Positions 38,231-48,607 of a stretch of 64,000 nt of DNA are shown here, in pieces. The notes beneath the pieces are model-generated. The model was not told where the DNA came from and did not search any database. It worked only from the letters and a program-made list of their open reading frames with translations. Origin of the DNA: Ensifer sp. IC4062 (GTDB lineage Bacteria; Pseudomonadota; Alphaproteobacteria; Rhizobiales; Rhizobiaceae); contig NZ_JADYVD010000001.1 in assembly GCF_020193575.1 (NCBI RefSeq), positions 248,001 through 312,000 of the forward strand. Reading direction: 5' to 3'. The first letter of the stretch is position 1, and each line of letters opens with the position of its first letter. Position numbers and translations under genes: made by a program.

Positions 38231-39424
38231 TCAGTCCTCGTCAACCACCCGCAGCTTCAATTGCCCCATTCGGTTGTCGAGCGGCCGTCCGCCTTCCTCG
38301 CCCTCTCCGGGCACGGCGTCGGCCGCCAACTCCAGCGCCTCGATTTTGGCGCCGCGCCTCGTCAGCTTGTCCGACGAGATGAGGATGTCCTCGACGTCCT
38401 TCTGCGTCATGGCGAAATGGCCCTGAAGCTTGCGCACACGCTCGTCGAGCCGTGAAAGGTCGTCCATCAGGCGCGCAACTTCGCCTTGGATCAGGTGCGC
38501 CTGCTCGCGCATGCGGGCATCCTTCAGGATCGCCTGGATCACCTGGATCGACAAAAGCAGCAGAGACGGCGAGACGATGACAATGCGCTGGCGATGTGCC
38601 TTCTGGACGATCGCCTCGAAGTGTTCGTGGATCTCTGCGAAGATCGACTCGGAAGGGACAAAGAGGAAGGCCGTCTCCTGCGTCTCCCCCGGCAAGAGAT
38701 ACTTGCCGGCGATATCGCGGATATGGACATCCATATCGCGGCGGAAGGCCTGCGCCGCCTGCTGCCGTCGTTCGGCGGTCGCAGCGTCGCGCATTGCGTT
38801 CCACCCTTCGAGCGGAAACTTCGCGTCGATGACAAGCGGCGGCTGGCCGTTCGGCATGCGGATCGTGCAGTCGGGACGTGCGCCGTTTGAAAGCGTTGCC
38901 TGGAAGGCGAAGGCGCCCATCGGCAACCCGTCGGCAACGATCGCTTCCATGCGTGACTGACCGAAAGCCCCGCGCGTCTGCTTGTTTGCCAGAATGTTCT
39001 GCAGCCCGGCCATGTCCTTTGCCAGCGATTGAATGTTGTTCTGGGCGCTGTCGATCACGGCAAGCCGTTCCTGCAGGCGCCGAAGGTTCTCGTGGGTCGC
39101 TTTCGTCTGCTCGCTGATGGAGGCGCCGAGCCTGTGCGTCATTCCGTCGATGCGCTGGCTGATGGACTGGTTGAGTTCCGCTTGCCGGGTGCCGAAAACA
39201 TCCGTCATCGCCGCGATTCGGCCCTGCAATTCCGTCTGCGCGGCCAGAAGCGTCGCCATCTGCTCGTCTCGCTCCCCGGCGCGGGCAGAGCTCGCCCGGC
39301 GCGCAAACATGAGGCAGGCGAGCGTCATGAGAAGCGCGGTGGCCGTGACGAGATGACCGGCCGTCACAGGCAGGGCGCCGAGCTGCAACAACGGCTGGTC
39401 GAAGGAAAAGGCGATGGGCTCCAT
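38231..39424 (-). CDS. rmuC: DNA recombination protein RmuC
   Basis: A 397-residue protein with an N-terminal membrane segment (about residues 20-40), a long coiled-coil region (about 45-130) and the RmuC nuclease-like domain (SNGARPDCTIRMPNGQPPLVIDAKFPLEGW onward). E. coli RmuC limits inversions at short inverted repeats; the biochemical activity is not firmly known. That role is of interest in a genome with so many palindromic elements, but this is only context. Its start is about 110 bp from the divergent upstream frame of def. Confidence 0.9.
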   Translation of the reverse strand: MEPIAFSFDQPLLQLGALPVTAGHLVTATALLMTLACLMFARRASSARAGERDEQMATLLAAQTELQGRIAAMTDVFGTRQAELNQSISQRIDGMTHRLGASISEQTKATHENLRRLQERLAVIDSAQNNIQSLAKDMAGLQNILANKQTRGAFGQSRMEAIVADGLPMGAFAFQATLSNGARPDCTIRMPNGQPPLVIDAKFPLEGWNAMRDAATAERRQQAAQAFRRDMDVHIRDIAGKYLLPGETQETAFLFVPSESIFAEIHEHFEAIVQKAHRQRIVIVSPSLLLLSIQVIQAILKDARMREQAHLIQGEVARLMDDLSRLDERVRKLQGHFAMTQKDVEDILISSDKLTRRGAKIEALELAADAVPGEGEEGGRPLDNRMGQLKLRVVDED

Positions 39425-39574
39425 GGCGGCAGCCTAACAGATTCGCGCTCGAAGACCAGATCAAAACAAGAACAAACATATTCCGGGCCTGGCAAGCCGC
39501 AAGTGCCGCGTGTGTGACCTTGGCTGGAGGCAATGTTCTTGCGCGCAAGCGGAAAGATCGGCTATGGGATCAGC

Positions 39575-40099
39575 ATGACGATCAAGCCGCTAATCATCCT
39601 TCCCGATCCCGTTCTGCGCCAGGTGTCCAAGCCGGTGGAGACCATTGACGACGAAATCCGCCGCCTCGCCGACGACATGCTGGAAACCATGTACGACGCG
39701 CCGGGCATCGGCCTTGCGGCAATCCAGATTGGGGTGCCGAAGCGCCTCCTGGTTCTCGACGTGTCGAAGGAAGGCGAGGAGAGGACGCCGCTCGTCTTCA
39801 TCAACCCGAAAATCGTCAGATCCTTGGATGAGCGCTCGGTCTACGAGGAAGGCTGCCTGTCGATCCCGGACTACTACGCCGAAGTGGAGCGGCCGGCGGC
39901 CGTCACTGTCGAATATCTCGACCGCCACGGCAAGGAGCAGACACTCGAAGCGGATGGCCTGCTTGCCACCTGCCTGCAGCACGAGATCGATCATCTGAAC
40001 GGCGTGCTGTTCATCGACCATATCTCCAAGCTGAAACGCGATATGGTGATCCGCAAGTTCGCCAAGGCGGCCAAGACCCGCGGCGCCAAGGCGATCTGA
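39575..40099 (+). CDS. def: Peptide deformylase
   Basis: Removes the N-formyl group from nascent proteins. From the ATG at 39575 the product is 174 residues, the usual length; the frame runs to 39533 without support. The three metal-site motifs are present: [16 protein letters not shown] and QHEIDHLNG (HExxH). fmt, which encodes the enzyme that adds the formyl group, follows after 68 bp, and truA after that, the common rhizobial order. Confidence 0.96.
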   Translation: MTIKPLIILPDPVLRQVSKPVETIDDEIRRLADDMLETMYDAPGIGLAAIQIGVPKRLLVLDVSKEGEERTPLVFINPKIVRSLDERSVYEEGCLSIPDYYAEVERPAAVTVEYLDRHGKEQTLEADGLLATCLQHEIDHLNGVLFIDHISKLKRDMVIRKFAKAAKTRGAKAI

Positions 40100-40167
40100 C
40101 ACAGAACGCCCGCTCGGTGCCGGAAATCGCAGGCATAGCCTGATTTCAAGAGACGGAGTTTGCCGCC

Positions 40168-41100
40168 TTGCCGCTTCGCATCATTTTTATGGGAACGCCC
40201 GAATTCTCCGTGCCGACGCTTGTGGCACTCGCCGAGGCAGGCCACGAGATCGCCGCCGTCTACACACAGCCGCCGCGTCCTGGCGGGCGGCGCGGGTTAG
40301 ACCTGCAAAAATCTCCGGTCCACCAGGCCGCCGAGCTTCTCGGCATCCCCGTTCTGACCCCGCCGAACTTCAAGGACGTCGGCGATCGCGAGACTTTCAC
40401 GAACTTCAATGCCGACGTCGCCGTCGTCGTCGCTTACGGCTTGCTGCTGCCTGAGGAGATTCTCCAGGGAACAAGGCACGGCTGCTACAACGGGCACGCG
40501 TCGCTCCTGCCCCGCTGGCGGGGGGCGGCGCCGATTCAGCGCGCGATCATGGCGGGCGACCACGAGACCGGCATGATGGTGATGAAGATGGACAAGGGGC
40601 TCGACACTGGTCCGGTCGCGCTCAGCAAGGCCGTTGCGATCGGCGAGACAATGACGGCTGGAGAACTGCACGACAAGCTGATGCAGGTCGGGGCGGTTTT
40701 GATGAAAGAGGCGATGGCTAAGCTCGAAGCGGGCGATCTGCCGCTGACGCCGCAGCCGGAAGAAGGCGCGGTCTACGCTGCCAAGATCAGCAAGGCGGAG
40801 ACCCGGATCGACTTCACCAAGCCGGCCTCCGAGGTACACAATCGTATTCGCGGCCTTTCGCCTTTTCCCGGAGCCTGGTTCGAACTGACGATCGCCGGAA
40901 AGCCGGAACGAATAAAGGTGCTGAATTCCGAAAAGGCTGCCGGAGCCGGCGAAGCCGGTACCGTCCTGGACGCATTGACCATTGCCTGCGGCGAGGGCGC
41001 GGTGCGGCCGACCCGCCTGCAGAGGGCGGGCGGCAAGCCGCTCGCTGTCGCCGAGTTTCTGCGCGGAACGCTCGTCGCCCGCGGCACGAGGATCGCCTGA
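40168..41100 (+). CDS. fmt: Methionyl-tRNA formyltransferase
   Basis: Formylates Met-tRNAi using 10-formyl-tetrahydrofolate. The 310-residue protein shows [15 protein letters not shown] at the N-terminus and the catalytic region [20 protein letters not shown] near residue 108. The start is TTG 40168, with GGAG about nine bases upstream; the next in-frame ATG (40189) would remove part of the first beta strand. Its stop shares a base with the truA start (TGATG). Confidence 0.95.
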   Translation: MPLRIIFMGTPEFSVPTLVALAEAGHEIAAVYTQPPRPGGRRGLDLQKSPVHQAAELLGIPVLTPPNFKDVGDRETFTNFNADVAVVVAYGLLLPEEILQGTRHGCYNGHASLLPRWRGAAPIQRAIMAGDHETGMMVMKMDKGLDTGPVALSKAVAIGETMTAGELHDKLMQVGAVLMKEAMAKLEAGDLPLTPQPEEGAVYAAKISKAETRIDFTKPASEVHNRIRGLSPFPGAWFELTIAGKPERIKVLNSEKAAGAGEAGTVLDALTIACGEGAVRPTRLQRAGGKPLAVAEFLRGTLVARGTRIA

Positions 41101-41843
41101 TGCCGCGCTATCGTCTCACCGTCGAGTACGACGGCTCAGACTATGTTGGCTGGCAACGCCAGGAAAACGGTCCGTCCGTCCAGGGCGCGATCGAGAAGGC
41201 AATCCTGTCGCTGACCGGAGAGACGGTGTCCGTCCGCGGGGCGGGGCGCACCGATTCCGGCGTCCATGCGATGGGCCAGGTGGCACATGCGGATCTCACG
41301 CGCGAATGGAAGACGCACACGTTGCGCAACGCACTCAATGCCCACCTGACGCTTGCCGGCGAACGTGTGTCGATTCTCGATGCAGCTGAAGCGCCGCCGG
41401 ATTTCGACGCGCGTTTCTCGGCGGTGCGCCGCCACTATCTCTATCGCATCATCTCCCGCCGTTCGCCGCTGGCGCTCGAAGCAAAGCGCGCCTGGTGGGT
41501 GCCGAAAATGCTCGACCATGACGCCATGCATGAGGCCGCACAACGATTGGTCGGCTACCACGACTTCACGACCTTCCGTTCGGCCCATTGCCAGGCGACG
41601 AGCCCGCTACGCACGCTTGATCGGCTCGACGTGACGCGAGCGGGGGATCTCATCGAGATCCGCGCGACGGCCCAGAGCTTTCTGCACAACCAGATTCGCT
41701 CCTTCGCCGGCTCGCTGAAGCTGGTGGGCGAGGGCAAGTGGACGCCGGACGATTTGCAGACGGCGCTCGAGGCGCGTGATCGAAAGGCCTGCGGGCCGGT
41801 CGCGCCCCCGGATGGCCTCTACTTCATGCAAGTCGATTATTGA
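41100..41843 (+). CDS. truA: tRNA pseudouridine synthase A
   Basis: Makes pseudouridine at positions 38-40 of the anticodon stem. The 247-residue protein carries the catalytic aspartate motif [16 protein letters not shown] near residue 45-60 and ends with the conserved [13 protein letters not shown]. The ATG overlaps the fmt stop by one base, indicating translational coupling with def-fmt. Confidence 0.96.
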   Translation: MPRYRLTVEYDGSDYVGWQRQENGPSVQGAIEKAILSLTGETVSVRGAGRTDSGVHAMGQVAHADLTREWKTHTLRNALNAHLTLAGERVSILDAAEAPPDFDARFSAVRRHYLYRIISRRSPLALEAKRAWWVPKMLDHDAMHEAAQRLVGYHDFTTFRSAHCQATSPLRTLDRLDVTRAGDLIEIRATAQSFLHNQIRSFAGSLKLVGEGKWTPDDLQTALEARDRKACGPVAPPDGLYFMQVDY

Positions 41844-41873
41844 CCGTCGCCGAGGCGAGCCTGAAACGCATCG

Positions 41874-41979
41874 CTAAAGCGCGTTGCGTTCAAACGGACT
41901 CATGCGACGCGCTTTAGGTCCTTGTTTTCTATGCATGTCGTTGTCCCAAAACCGTTGCACGCCTTTGGGCGACATGCAT
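41874..41979. repeat. RIME2-like double palindrome between truA and the membrane-protein gene
   Basis: Palindrome 1 (41874-41917) has arms CTAAAGCGCGT / ACGCGCTTTAG. Palindrome 2 (41931-41979) has arms ATGCATGTCG / CGACATGCAT enclosing CCCAAAACCGTTGCACGCC. This pair is widely repeated in Rhizobiaceae from my memory of such sequences. It touches the stop codon of the reverse-strand membrane protein and sits between convergent genes, so it may serve as a two-way transcript end. Confidence 0.7.
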
Positions 41980-42575
41980 TAGCCTGGAACAAGACCAAAG
42001 AAACGCTGCAGAAACTCGCCGATCATCATCGACGGCAGCAGGAAAAGTGCCGTCAGCGCAGTTGCCAGCAAGGTCTGATTGCCGGTGACCGTGCGCAGAA
42101 GCCGGAAGAGCAAGCCGATGCTGACGACCAGTAACAAGAGCCAGATCAGGCTGGTCAGCCCCTGACTGCCCGGGACCAGTAGACGGATCGCGGCAGGCAG
42201 TGCCATGGCGTAGGAGAGCGGCACCGAGAGCCAATTGGTGGTAACGATCACCGGCACTACAAAAATCGTAAAACCCAGCGGCCGGGACAGGATGACGACC
42301 AGAATGATCGGCAGCAGCCAGCTCGCGAGATCGACGACAAGCAGCTTCACGATGAAGCCGAAGCCGATCGTTGTGCCGGCCGGCATGGCCGAAAGGTAAT
42401 AGAGGCGCCAGGATGCCCAAGTCACGGCGATCGCGGGCAGAGACCAGAGTATTGCCGCGAACGAGCGCCACAGGCCGCTTTCGCTGATGTCCAGCCAGCG
42501 AAAGCCCTCGCGATTGCCCTGGATGAGCAGCCATAGCCCCTTGACGTAGGTGAGGACCTCCTCAAGCAGCGGCAT
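41979..42575 (-). CDS. Hypothetical membrane protein
   Basis: A 198-residue protein from the ATG at 42575 with about five hydrophobic segments (near residues 42-62, 70-88, 92-122, 148-165 and 172-190). The start lies inside the 3' end of dapE, whose stop is at 42562, so the genes overlap by about 14 bp and are probably translated together. No catalytic motif is seen. It follows dapE but its role is unknown. Confidence 0.72.
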   Translation of the reverse strand: MPLLEEVLTYVKGLWLLIQGNREGFRWLDISESGLWRSFAAILWSLPAIAVTWASWRLYYLSAMPAGTTIGFGFIVKLLVVDLASWLLPIILVVILSRPLGFTIFVVPVIVTTNWLSVPLSYAMALPAAIRLLVPGSQGLTSLIWLLLLVVSIGLLFRLLRTVTGNQTLLATALTALFLLPSMMIGEFLQRFFGLVPG

Positions 42576-43755
42576 GACCGAACCAGCGGGCAATGAAGGT
42601 CTCGTAGATCCCGGTCAAGGTCTCGAGATCGGCGACGGCAACGCGCTCGTCGACCATATGCATAGTCTGCCCGACGAGGCCGAATTCGACGACGGGGCAA
42701 TAGTCCTTGATGAAGCGCGCATCCGAGGTGCCGCCGGTGGTCGATAGCCTCGGCTGGCGCCCCACGACGGCCTCGACCGCGCCGGAAAGCGAATCGATGA
42801 GGGCGTTGTTGCGCGTGAGGAATACGTGGCTCGGGCGCTCATTCCAGACGATGTCGTAGCGGACCGGCGCGCGGTCGGGCCTGAGCTTGTCACTCGCGGC
42901 GGCACGATCAAGCCGCGCGATGATCTCGGCCATGAGGCTTTCGGCGGTCCAGGTGTCGTTGAAGCGAATGTTGAAGCTGGCGCTCGCCTTCGCCGGAATG
43001 ACGTTAACGGCCGGATTGCCGACATCGATGGTCGTGACCTCGAGGTTCGATGGCTGGAAGCTCTCGGTGCCGCTATCGAAGGGCGGGTCCATCAGGGCCT
43101 CAGTGAGCTGCAGGATGCCGCGCACGGGATTGTCGGCGAGATGCGGATAGGCCGCATGTCCCTGGACACCGTGGACGGTGATCCGGCCGGAGAGTGAGCC
43201 GCGCCGACCGATCTTGATCATGTCGCCGAGCGCATCGGGGTTGGTGGGTTCGCCGACGAGGCAGGCATCCCAGCGTTCGCCTTTCGCCGCCGCCCACTCA
43301 AGAAGCTTCACGGTGCCATTGATGGCCGGGCCCTCCTCGTCGCCGGTGATCAGAAACGAGATCGAACCTTTCGGCGCTCCATGCTTGTCGATGTGGCGCG
43401 CGACCGCAGCCACGAAGCAGGCGATACCGCCCTTCATGTCGACGGCGCCGCGGCCATACATTTCGCCGCCGGCAATCGTCGCGGAGAAGGGCGGGTGGGT
43501 CCAAGCGGCTTCGTCGCCGACTGGCACAACGTCGGTATGCCCGGCAAACATCAAGTGCGGTCCATCGCTGCCAAGGCGGGCGTAGAGGTTTTCGATGTCC
43601 GGAGTCCCGGTGTCCTTCGCCACCATTCGGTCCACGGTGAAGCCGAGCGGCTTCAGCATCGCTTCGAGAGCAGCTAGCGCGCCGCCTTCGGCGGGGGTGA
43701 CGGAGGGGCAGCGTATAAGGGTGGCAAGATTGGTAATCGGATCGGTGGAGGTCAT
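42562..43755 (-). CDS. dapE: Succinyl-diaminopimelate desuccinylase
   Basis: Hydrolyses N-succinyl-LL-diaminopimelate in lysine and peptidoglycan synthesis. The 397-residue M20-family protein has metal-binding motifs [12 protein letters not shown] near residue 71, [12 protein letters not shown] near 104 and [15 protein letters not shown] near 137 with the catalytic Glu pair. It is a dimeric two-zinc enzyme by family. dapD, two steps earlier in the pathway, lies about 11 kb to the right. Confidence 0.94.
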   Translation of the reverse strand: MTSTDPITNLATLIRCPSVTPAEGGALAALEAMLKPLGFTVDRMVAKDTGTPDIENLYARLGSDGPHLMFAGHTDVVPVGDEAAWTHPPFSATIAGGEMYGRGAVDMKGGIACFVAAVARHIDKHGAPKGSISFLITGDEEGPAINGTVKLLEWAAAKGERWDACLVGEPTNPDALGDMIKIGRRGSLSGRITVHGVQGHAAYPHLADNPVRGILQLTEALMDPPFDSGTESFQPSNLEVTTIDVGNPAVNVIPAKASASFNIRFNDTWTAESLMAEIIARLDRAAASDKLRPDRAPVRYDIVWNERPSHVFLTRNNALIDSLSGAVEAVVGRQPRLSTTGGTSDARFIKDYCPVVEFGLVGQTMHMVDERVAVADLETLTGIYETFIARWFGHAAA

Positions 43756-44059
43756 CTATCGGAATGCCATCTGCGGGGCACGCAGGCCGGTGAGGTCGGA
43801 GGCTGCTGGTTTATCCGATCGAGTGTCGGCTGTCACGCGCGATGGCTGCGCTAGAGCGCCGCGCTGCGATCCAAGGAAACGTGCAGAAGGCTCGCGACGC
43901 AATTCCAGGAATAGTATGAGCGGTTTTCCGTCCCGGATTGCGCTGTCTCAAAGGGCCAGATGATTTTCCCTGTTGAAACAATGAAATGATCTAACGTGAG
44001 CGGGCCGGACGATTTTTCGTCCGGCCCGCTTGAGGCGCCATGGGGCAGGGGAATCCCGT
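43756..44059. other. 304-bp intergenic gap with repeat mosaic
   Basis: No supported ORF. About 43850-43990 holds repeat-like fragments (CTAGAGCGCCGCGCTGCG, GAGCGGTTTTCCGTCCCGG, a CAAAGGGCCAGATGATTTTCCC stretch). The last 60 bp hold the strong stem-loop at 43999-44030. The dapE promoter should be in the left part. Confidence 0.45.
43999..44030 (-). terminator. Strong stem-loop at the 3' end of the RND efflux operon
   Basis: Perfect 14-bp GC-rich stem AGCGGGCCGGACGA / TCGTCCGGCCCGCT with a four-T loop (on the plus strand), 29 bp downstream of the RND pump stop. There is no T-run after it on the coding strand, so it may act as a Rho-dependent or mRNA-stabilising end instead of a classical terminator. 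Confidence 0.65.
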
Positions 44060-47000
44060 TCACTCGCCCGGGGCGAGGTGAGGCGCTTCGATGTGTGCTC
44101 CGGCGTGCTTCAGCGGCCGCTCGCCGGCGAGCTTGCGGATCAGCACGTAGAAGACCGGCGTCATGAAGATGCCGAAGGCGGTAACGCCAATCATGCCGGC
44201 AAAAACCGCGACGCCCATGGCCGAGCGCATTTCCGCGCCGGCGCCGGTGGAGGTGACGAGCGGCACGACGCCCATGATGAATGCCATTGAGGTCATCAAA
44301 ATCGGCCTCAGGCGCAGCCGGCTTGCCTCGATCGCGGCAGAGACCGGGCTGCTGCCGGAAAGTTCGAGCTCGCGGGCGAACTCGACGATCAGGATCGCGT
44401 TCTTGGCGGACAGCCCGACGAGCACGATCAGGCCGATCTGGGTGAAGACGTTGTTGTCCCCGCCGGTCAGCCAGACGCCCGCGAGCGCCGCCATGATGCC
44501 CATCGGCACGATAAGTATGATCGCGATCGGGAGCGTCAGGCTTTCATACTGGGCCGCCAACACGAGATAGACGAGCAGCAGAGCCAACGGGAACACCAGA
44601 ATGCCCGAGTTGCCGGCGAGGATCTGCTGATAGGTGAGGTCCGTCCACTCGAAGCTGATGCCAGGCGGCAGCGTCTCGGCGGCGATCCTTTCGATGGCGG
44701 CCTGCGCCTGGCCCGAAGAGTAGCCCGGTGCCGGACCGCCGTTGATATCGGCTGACAGGAAGCCGTTGTACCGGATTGCCCGTTCCGCGCCGACGGTCTG
44801 CTCGACTTTCAACAGCGCCGAGAGCGGAATCATTTCCCCCGTCTGCGAGCGGACCTTCAGCCGGCCGATGTCGTCGGCATGGCTGCGGTAGCTCGCATCG
44901 GCCTGTACGCGCACGCTGTAGGTTCGGCCGAAGGCGTTGAAGTCGTTGACATAGAGCGAGCCCAGATAGATCTGCAGCGTTTCGAACACGTCGGTGACGG
45001 CCACGCCGAGCTGCCGCGCCTTGACGCGGTCGAGGTCGGCATAGAGCTGCGGCACATTGATCTGATAGCTCGAATAGAGCCCCGCGAGTTCCGGTGTTGC
45101 CATCGCTTTCGCGAGGAATGCCTTGGCCGCATCGTCGAGTGCGCGGTAGCCGAGTCCGTTCCGGTCTTCGATCTGCAGCTTGAAGCCGCCGGTCGTACCG
45201 AGACCCTGCACGGGCGGCGGCGGGAACATGGCGATGAACGCATCCTGGATCGCGCCGAACTCCTGGTTCAGTTGCATGGCGATCGCCCCGCCGGAGAGTT
45301 CCGGCGTCGTGCGCTCTTCGAAAGGCTTCAGCGACACGAAGACAATGCCGGAGTTCGACGAGTTGGTGAAACCGTTGATCGACAGGCCCGGGAAGGCGAT
45401 GGCATGTTCGACGCCCGGATGCTTGAGCGCGATCTCGCTCATGCGCCGGATGACGTCTTCCGAGCGGTCGAGCGTTGCCGCATCCGGCAATTGCGCAAAG
45501 CCGATCAGGTATTGCTTGTCCTGGGCCGGCACGAAACCACCGGGAACGGCCCGGAACAGGGTGAAGGTGACACCGATCAGGACGACGTAGACGCCCATGA
45601 TCAGCGACTTGCGCGAGAGAATGCCGCCGACACCGCGGCCATAGGCCTCCGAGCTCTTTCCGAAGAAGCGGTTGAAACCGCGGAAGAACCAGCCGAACAG
45701 CTTGTCCATCACGCGCGTCAGGAGGTCCTTCGGCGCGTGGTGATCCTTCAAGAGAAGGGCGGCGAGCGCCGGAGAAAGCGTAAGCGAATTGAAGGCGGAG
45801 ATCACCGTCGAGATCGCGATCGTGAGCGCGAACTGGCGGTAGAACTGTCCCGTCAGGCCGGTGATGAAGGCGAGCGGCACGAAGACCGCAACCAGCACCA
45901 GCGCGATCGCGATAATCGGGCCGGAAACTTCCGACATGGCGCGATAAGTCGCCTGCACCGGCGAGAGTCCCTGCGCGATATTGCGCTCGACGTTCTCGAC
46001 GACGACGATGGCGTCATCGACGACGATGCCGATCGCCAGCACCAGGCCGAAGAGGCTGAGCGCATTGATCGAAAAGCCGAAGACATACATCACGGCGAAG
46101 GTGCCGACGATCGACACGGGCACGGCGACGAGCGGGATGATCGAGGCGCGCCAGGTCTGCAGGAAGACAATGACGACGAGCACCACCAGCGCGATCGCTT
46201 CGAGCAGCGTATGAACGACCGACTCGATCGAGGCTCTGACGAACTGTGTCGTATCGTAGACGATCTCGTAGTCGACTCCCTCAGGCATGGTCTGCTTAAG
46301 CTCGGCCATGGCCTTGTGCACGTTTTCCGAAATCTGGATGGCGTTTGAACCCGGTGCCTGGAAGACGCCCATGCCGACGGCAGCCTTGTTGTCGAGGAGC
46401 GAGCGCAGCGAGTAGTCCGCGGCCCCCATTTCGACGCGCGCGACGTCGCCAAGACGGGTGATCTCTCCATCGGCGCCGGATTTGACGACGATGTCGGCAA
46501 AGTCTTCCGGTGTTCTCAGCCGCCCTTGGGCGTTGACGGACAGTTGCAGGTCGAGCCCCGCAACCGAGGGCGACGCGCCGATGACGCCGGCGGCCGCCTG
46601 TACGTTCTGTCCGCGGATGGCATTGGCGATATCGCTTGCCGCAAGCCCGCGCTCGGCGGCCTTTTCCGGGTCGATCCAGACACGCATCGAATAGTCGCCG
46701 CCGCCGAAGATCTGCACTTGGCCGACGCCCTCGACGCGGGCCAGCCGGTCCTTGACGTTCAAGACGCCGTAGTTGCGCAGGTAGTTGATATCGTATTGCC
46801 CGTTCGGCGAGATCAGGTGCACGACGAGCGTCAGGTCGGGCGAGCTCTTGACCGTCGTGACGCCTAGACGGCGCACCTCTTCCGGGAGGCGGGGTTCGGC
46901 CTGCGAGACGCGGTTCTGCACGAGCTGCTGGGCGTGGTCCGGATCGGTGCCGAGTTCGAAGGTGACGGTCAGCGTCATCAGGCCGTCGGCGGTTGCCTGG

Positions 47001-47245
47001 CTCTGCATGTAGAGCATGCCTTCGACACCGTTGATCTGTTCTTCAAGCGGGGTCGCAACGGTTTCCGCGATCACCGACGGGTTGGCGCCGGGATACTGGG
47101 CGCGCACGACGATCTGCGGTGGCACGACTTCCGGATATTCCGAGATCGGCAGACCGGTCATGCCGATCAGGCCCGCGACGAATATGAGTACTGAAAGAAC
47201 GCCCGCGAAGACCGGGCGGTCGACGAAAAAGCGTGAGAAATTCAT
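44060..47245 (-). CDS. RND efflux pump permease, hydrophobe/amphiphile (HAE1) family
   Basis: Inner-membrane proton-driven pump that exports hydrophobic compounds through a tripartite complex. From the ATG at 47245 the product is 1061 residues, typical of AcrB/MexB relatives; the frame to 47353 is not family-like. It starts MNFSRFFVDRPVFAGVLSVLIF. The proton-relay aspartates are in IGIVVDDAIVVVENVER, and the membrane and porter domains are repeated as expected. It follows its periplasmic adaptor by 131 bp. No TolC-type outer membrane gene is present, so a distant one must be used. Substrate unknown. Confidence 0.93.
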   Translation of the reverse strand: MNFSRFFVDRPVFAGVLSVLIFVAGLIGMTGLPISEYPEVVPPQIVVRAQYPGANPSVIAETVATPLEEQINGVEGMLYMQSQATADGLMTLTVTFELGTDPDHAQQLVQNRVSQAEPRLPEEVRRLGVTTVKSSPDLTLVVHLISPNGQYDINYLRNYGVLNVKDRLARVEGVGQVQIFGGGDYSMRVWIDPEKAAERGLAASDIANAIRGQNVQAAAGVIGASPSVAGLDLQLSVNAQGRLRTPEDFADIVVKSGADGEITRLGDVARVEMGAADYSLRSLLDNKAAVGMGVFQAPGSNAIQISENVHKAMAELKQTMPEGVDYEIVYDTTQFVRASIESVVHTLLEAIALVVLVVIVFLQTWRASIIPLVAVPVSIVGTFAVMYVFGFSINALSLFGLVLAIGIVVDDAIVVVENVERNIAQGLSPVQATYRAMSEVSGPIIAIALVLVAVFVPLAFITGLTGQFYRQFALTIAISTVISAFNSLTLSPALAALLLKDHHAPKDLLTRVMDKLFGWFFRGFNRFFGKSSEAYGRGVGGILSRKSLIMGVYVVLIGVTFTLFRAVPGGFVPAQDKQYLIGFAQLPDAATLDRSEDVIRRMSEIALKHPGVEHAIAFPGLSINGFTNSSNSGIVFVSLKPFEERTTPELSGGAIAMQLNQEFGAIQDAFIAMFPPPPVQGLGTTGGFKLQIEDRNGLGYRALDDAAKAFLAKAMATPELAGLYSSYQINVPQLYADLDRVKARQLGVAVTDVFETLQIYLGSLYVNDFNAFGRTYSVRVQADASYRSHADDIGRLKVRSQTGEMIPLSALLKVEQTVGAERAIRYNGFLSADINGGPAPGYSSGQAQAAIERIAAETLPPGISFEWTDLTYQQILAGNSGILVFPLALLLVYLVLAAQYESLTLPIAIILIVPMGIMAALAGVWLTGGDNNVFTQIGLIVLVGLSAKNAILIVEFARELELSGSSPVSAAIEASRLRLRPILMTSMAFIMGVVPLVTSTGAGAEMRSAMGVAVFAGMIGVTAFGIFMTPVFYVLIRKLAGERPLKHAGAHIEAPHLAPGE

Positions 47246-47376
47246 AACGATCCCCCTTGGGACAAAAGCCAGGCATCCGCGGCGAGGATGTTCGCCGCGA
47301 GCGCGGAGGCATGCAGTTAGGTGTTCGGTCGGCGCCGCCGCGTGTCCCCTCAAGGAAGCCGAGGCGGCGCGTTCGA

Positions 47377-48579
47377 CTATCGCTTGGCGATCGAGGCGGT
47401 GGCCTCTTCGGCCGGCTGTGGGGCAACCAGGACGCCGGGCCGGACGCGCTGCAGCCCGTTGACGACGATGCTCTCGCCCGGCTTCAGCCCGGCTTCAACG
47501 ATCCGCAGGCCATCCGCAGTCGGTCCGAGGGTCACTTGGCGATACTCGACCTTGTTGTCGGCGCCGACGACCAGCACGAACTTCTTGTCCTGATCCGAGC
47601 CGATGGCGCGATCGCTGATCACAAGCTTCTCCGTTGGAGCCGGATCGCCGATGCGGATGCGGACGAACTGACCAGGGATCAGCCGGCCGTCGGCGTTGTT
47701 GAGCGCCGCCCGCACGCGGATCGTACCGGTCGTGGCGTCGACCTCGTTGTTGATGAGCTGGATGTGCCCGGTGATCGGCGTGCCCGCGTCCGCGGCGGTG
47801 CCGATCTCGACCGGAATGCGCTCGATTGCGTTGCTGCCGGCGGAGGCGGAAAGCTTCGCCAAGGCCGCGGCGACCACCTCCTCATTGACGTTGAAACTCG
47901 CATAGATCGGATCGATCGAGACGAGCGTCGTCAGGACTGGCGAGGCGGAGCCGGCGGCCACCAGGTTGCCTGCCGTCACCTCGAGCCTGCCGACCCGACC
48001 CGAGATCGGCGCGCGGACTTCGGTATATTGAAGGTCCAGCCGGGCGGAACGCAACGCCGCCTTCGCGGAGCGGACGTTCGCCTGTGCTTCGTCATAGACG
48101 CTCAGGCGCTGATCGACTCCGCTTTGCGGGATCGCACTGGTGGTGACCAGCTTGCGGCCACGTTCGAGCTCGGTTTTCGCCAGCGCGACGCGCGCTTCGG
48201 CCGCCGCAACCTGGGCTTCTGCACGCTCGACGGCGGCGGCGTAAGGTTCGGGATCGATGGTGACAAGAAGGTCACCCTTTTCCACCAGCGCGCCTTCGCG
48301 GAAATGCGCCTCGAGAACGGCGCCGCCGACGCGGGGACGCACCTCGACGCGCTCGATCGCCTCAAGTCGCCCGGAGAAATTCTCCCAGGTCGTAATCCGG
48401 CGCGATTCTGCCTTCGCAACCGAAACGGGCACGGCCGGCGGCGGCGCGGCCGCGTCGGTCGCGGCGTCGGCCGTGAACCGATAGGGCACGCCGAGGAAAA
48501 CAGCGGTTCCGCCGGCAATAGACAACAGGATACTCAGGCCGGCGCCCCAAAGGACCCGGCGGGTAACGGTCGATGTCAT
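47377..48579 (-). CDS. RND efflux periplasmic adaptor (membrane fusion protein)
   Basis: A 400-residue HlyD/AcrA-type adaptor that links the RND pump to an outer-membrane channel. An N-terminal membrane anchor (about residues 8-33) is followed by a Pro/Ala linker, a lipoyl half motif (RVEVRPRVGGAVLEAHFREGALVEKGDLLVTIDPEPY), an alpha-hairpin and beta-barrel domains (YTEVRAPISGRVGRLEVTAGNLV). No lipobox cysteine is seen. It lies 28 bp after the esterase-like gene and before the permease, all on the reverse strand. Confidence 0.92.
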   Translation of the reverse strand: MTSTVTRRVLWGAGLSILLSIAGGTAVFLGVPYRFTADAATDAAAPPPAVPVSVAKAESRRITTWENFSGRLEAIERVEVRPRVGGAVLEAHFREGALVEKGDLLVTIDPEPYAAAVERAEAQVAAAEARVALAKTELERGRKLVTTSAIPQSGVDQRLSVYDEAQANVRSAKAALRSARLDLQYTEVRAPISGRVGRLEVTAGNLVAAGSASPVLTTLVSIDPIYASFNVNEEVVAAALAKLSASAGSNAIERIPVEIGTAADAGTPITGHIQLINNEVDATTGTIRVRAALNNADGRLIPGQFVRIRIGDPAPTEKLVISDRAIGSDQDKKFVLVVGADNKVEYRQVTLGPTADGLRIVEAGLKPGESIVVNGLQRVRPGVLVAPQPAEEATASIAKR

Positions 48580-48607
48580 GTTTTCTCCTTGCCGGTTGGG
48601 AGCCGGC

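Noticed and set aside
44879-46348. 489-codon plus-strand frame opposite the RND permease
   Set aside because: Charged low-complexity sequence expected opposite a membrane protein gene; the permease is intact.
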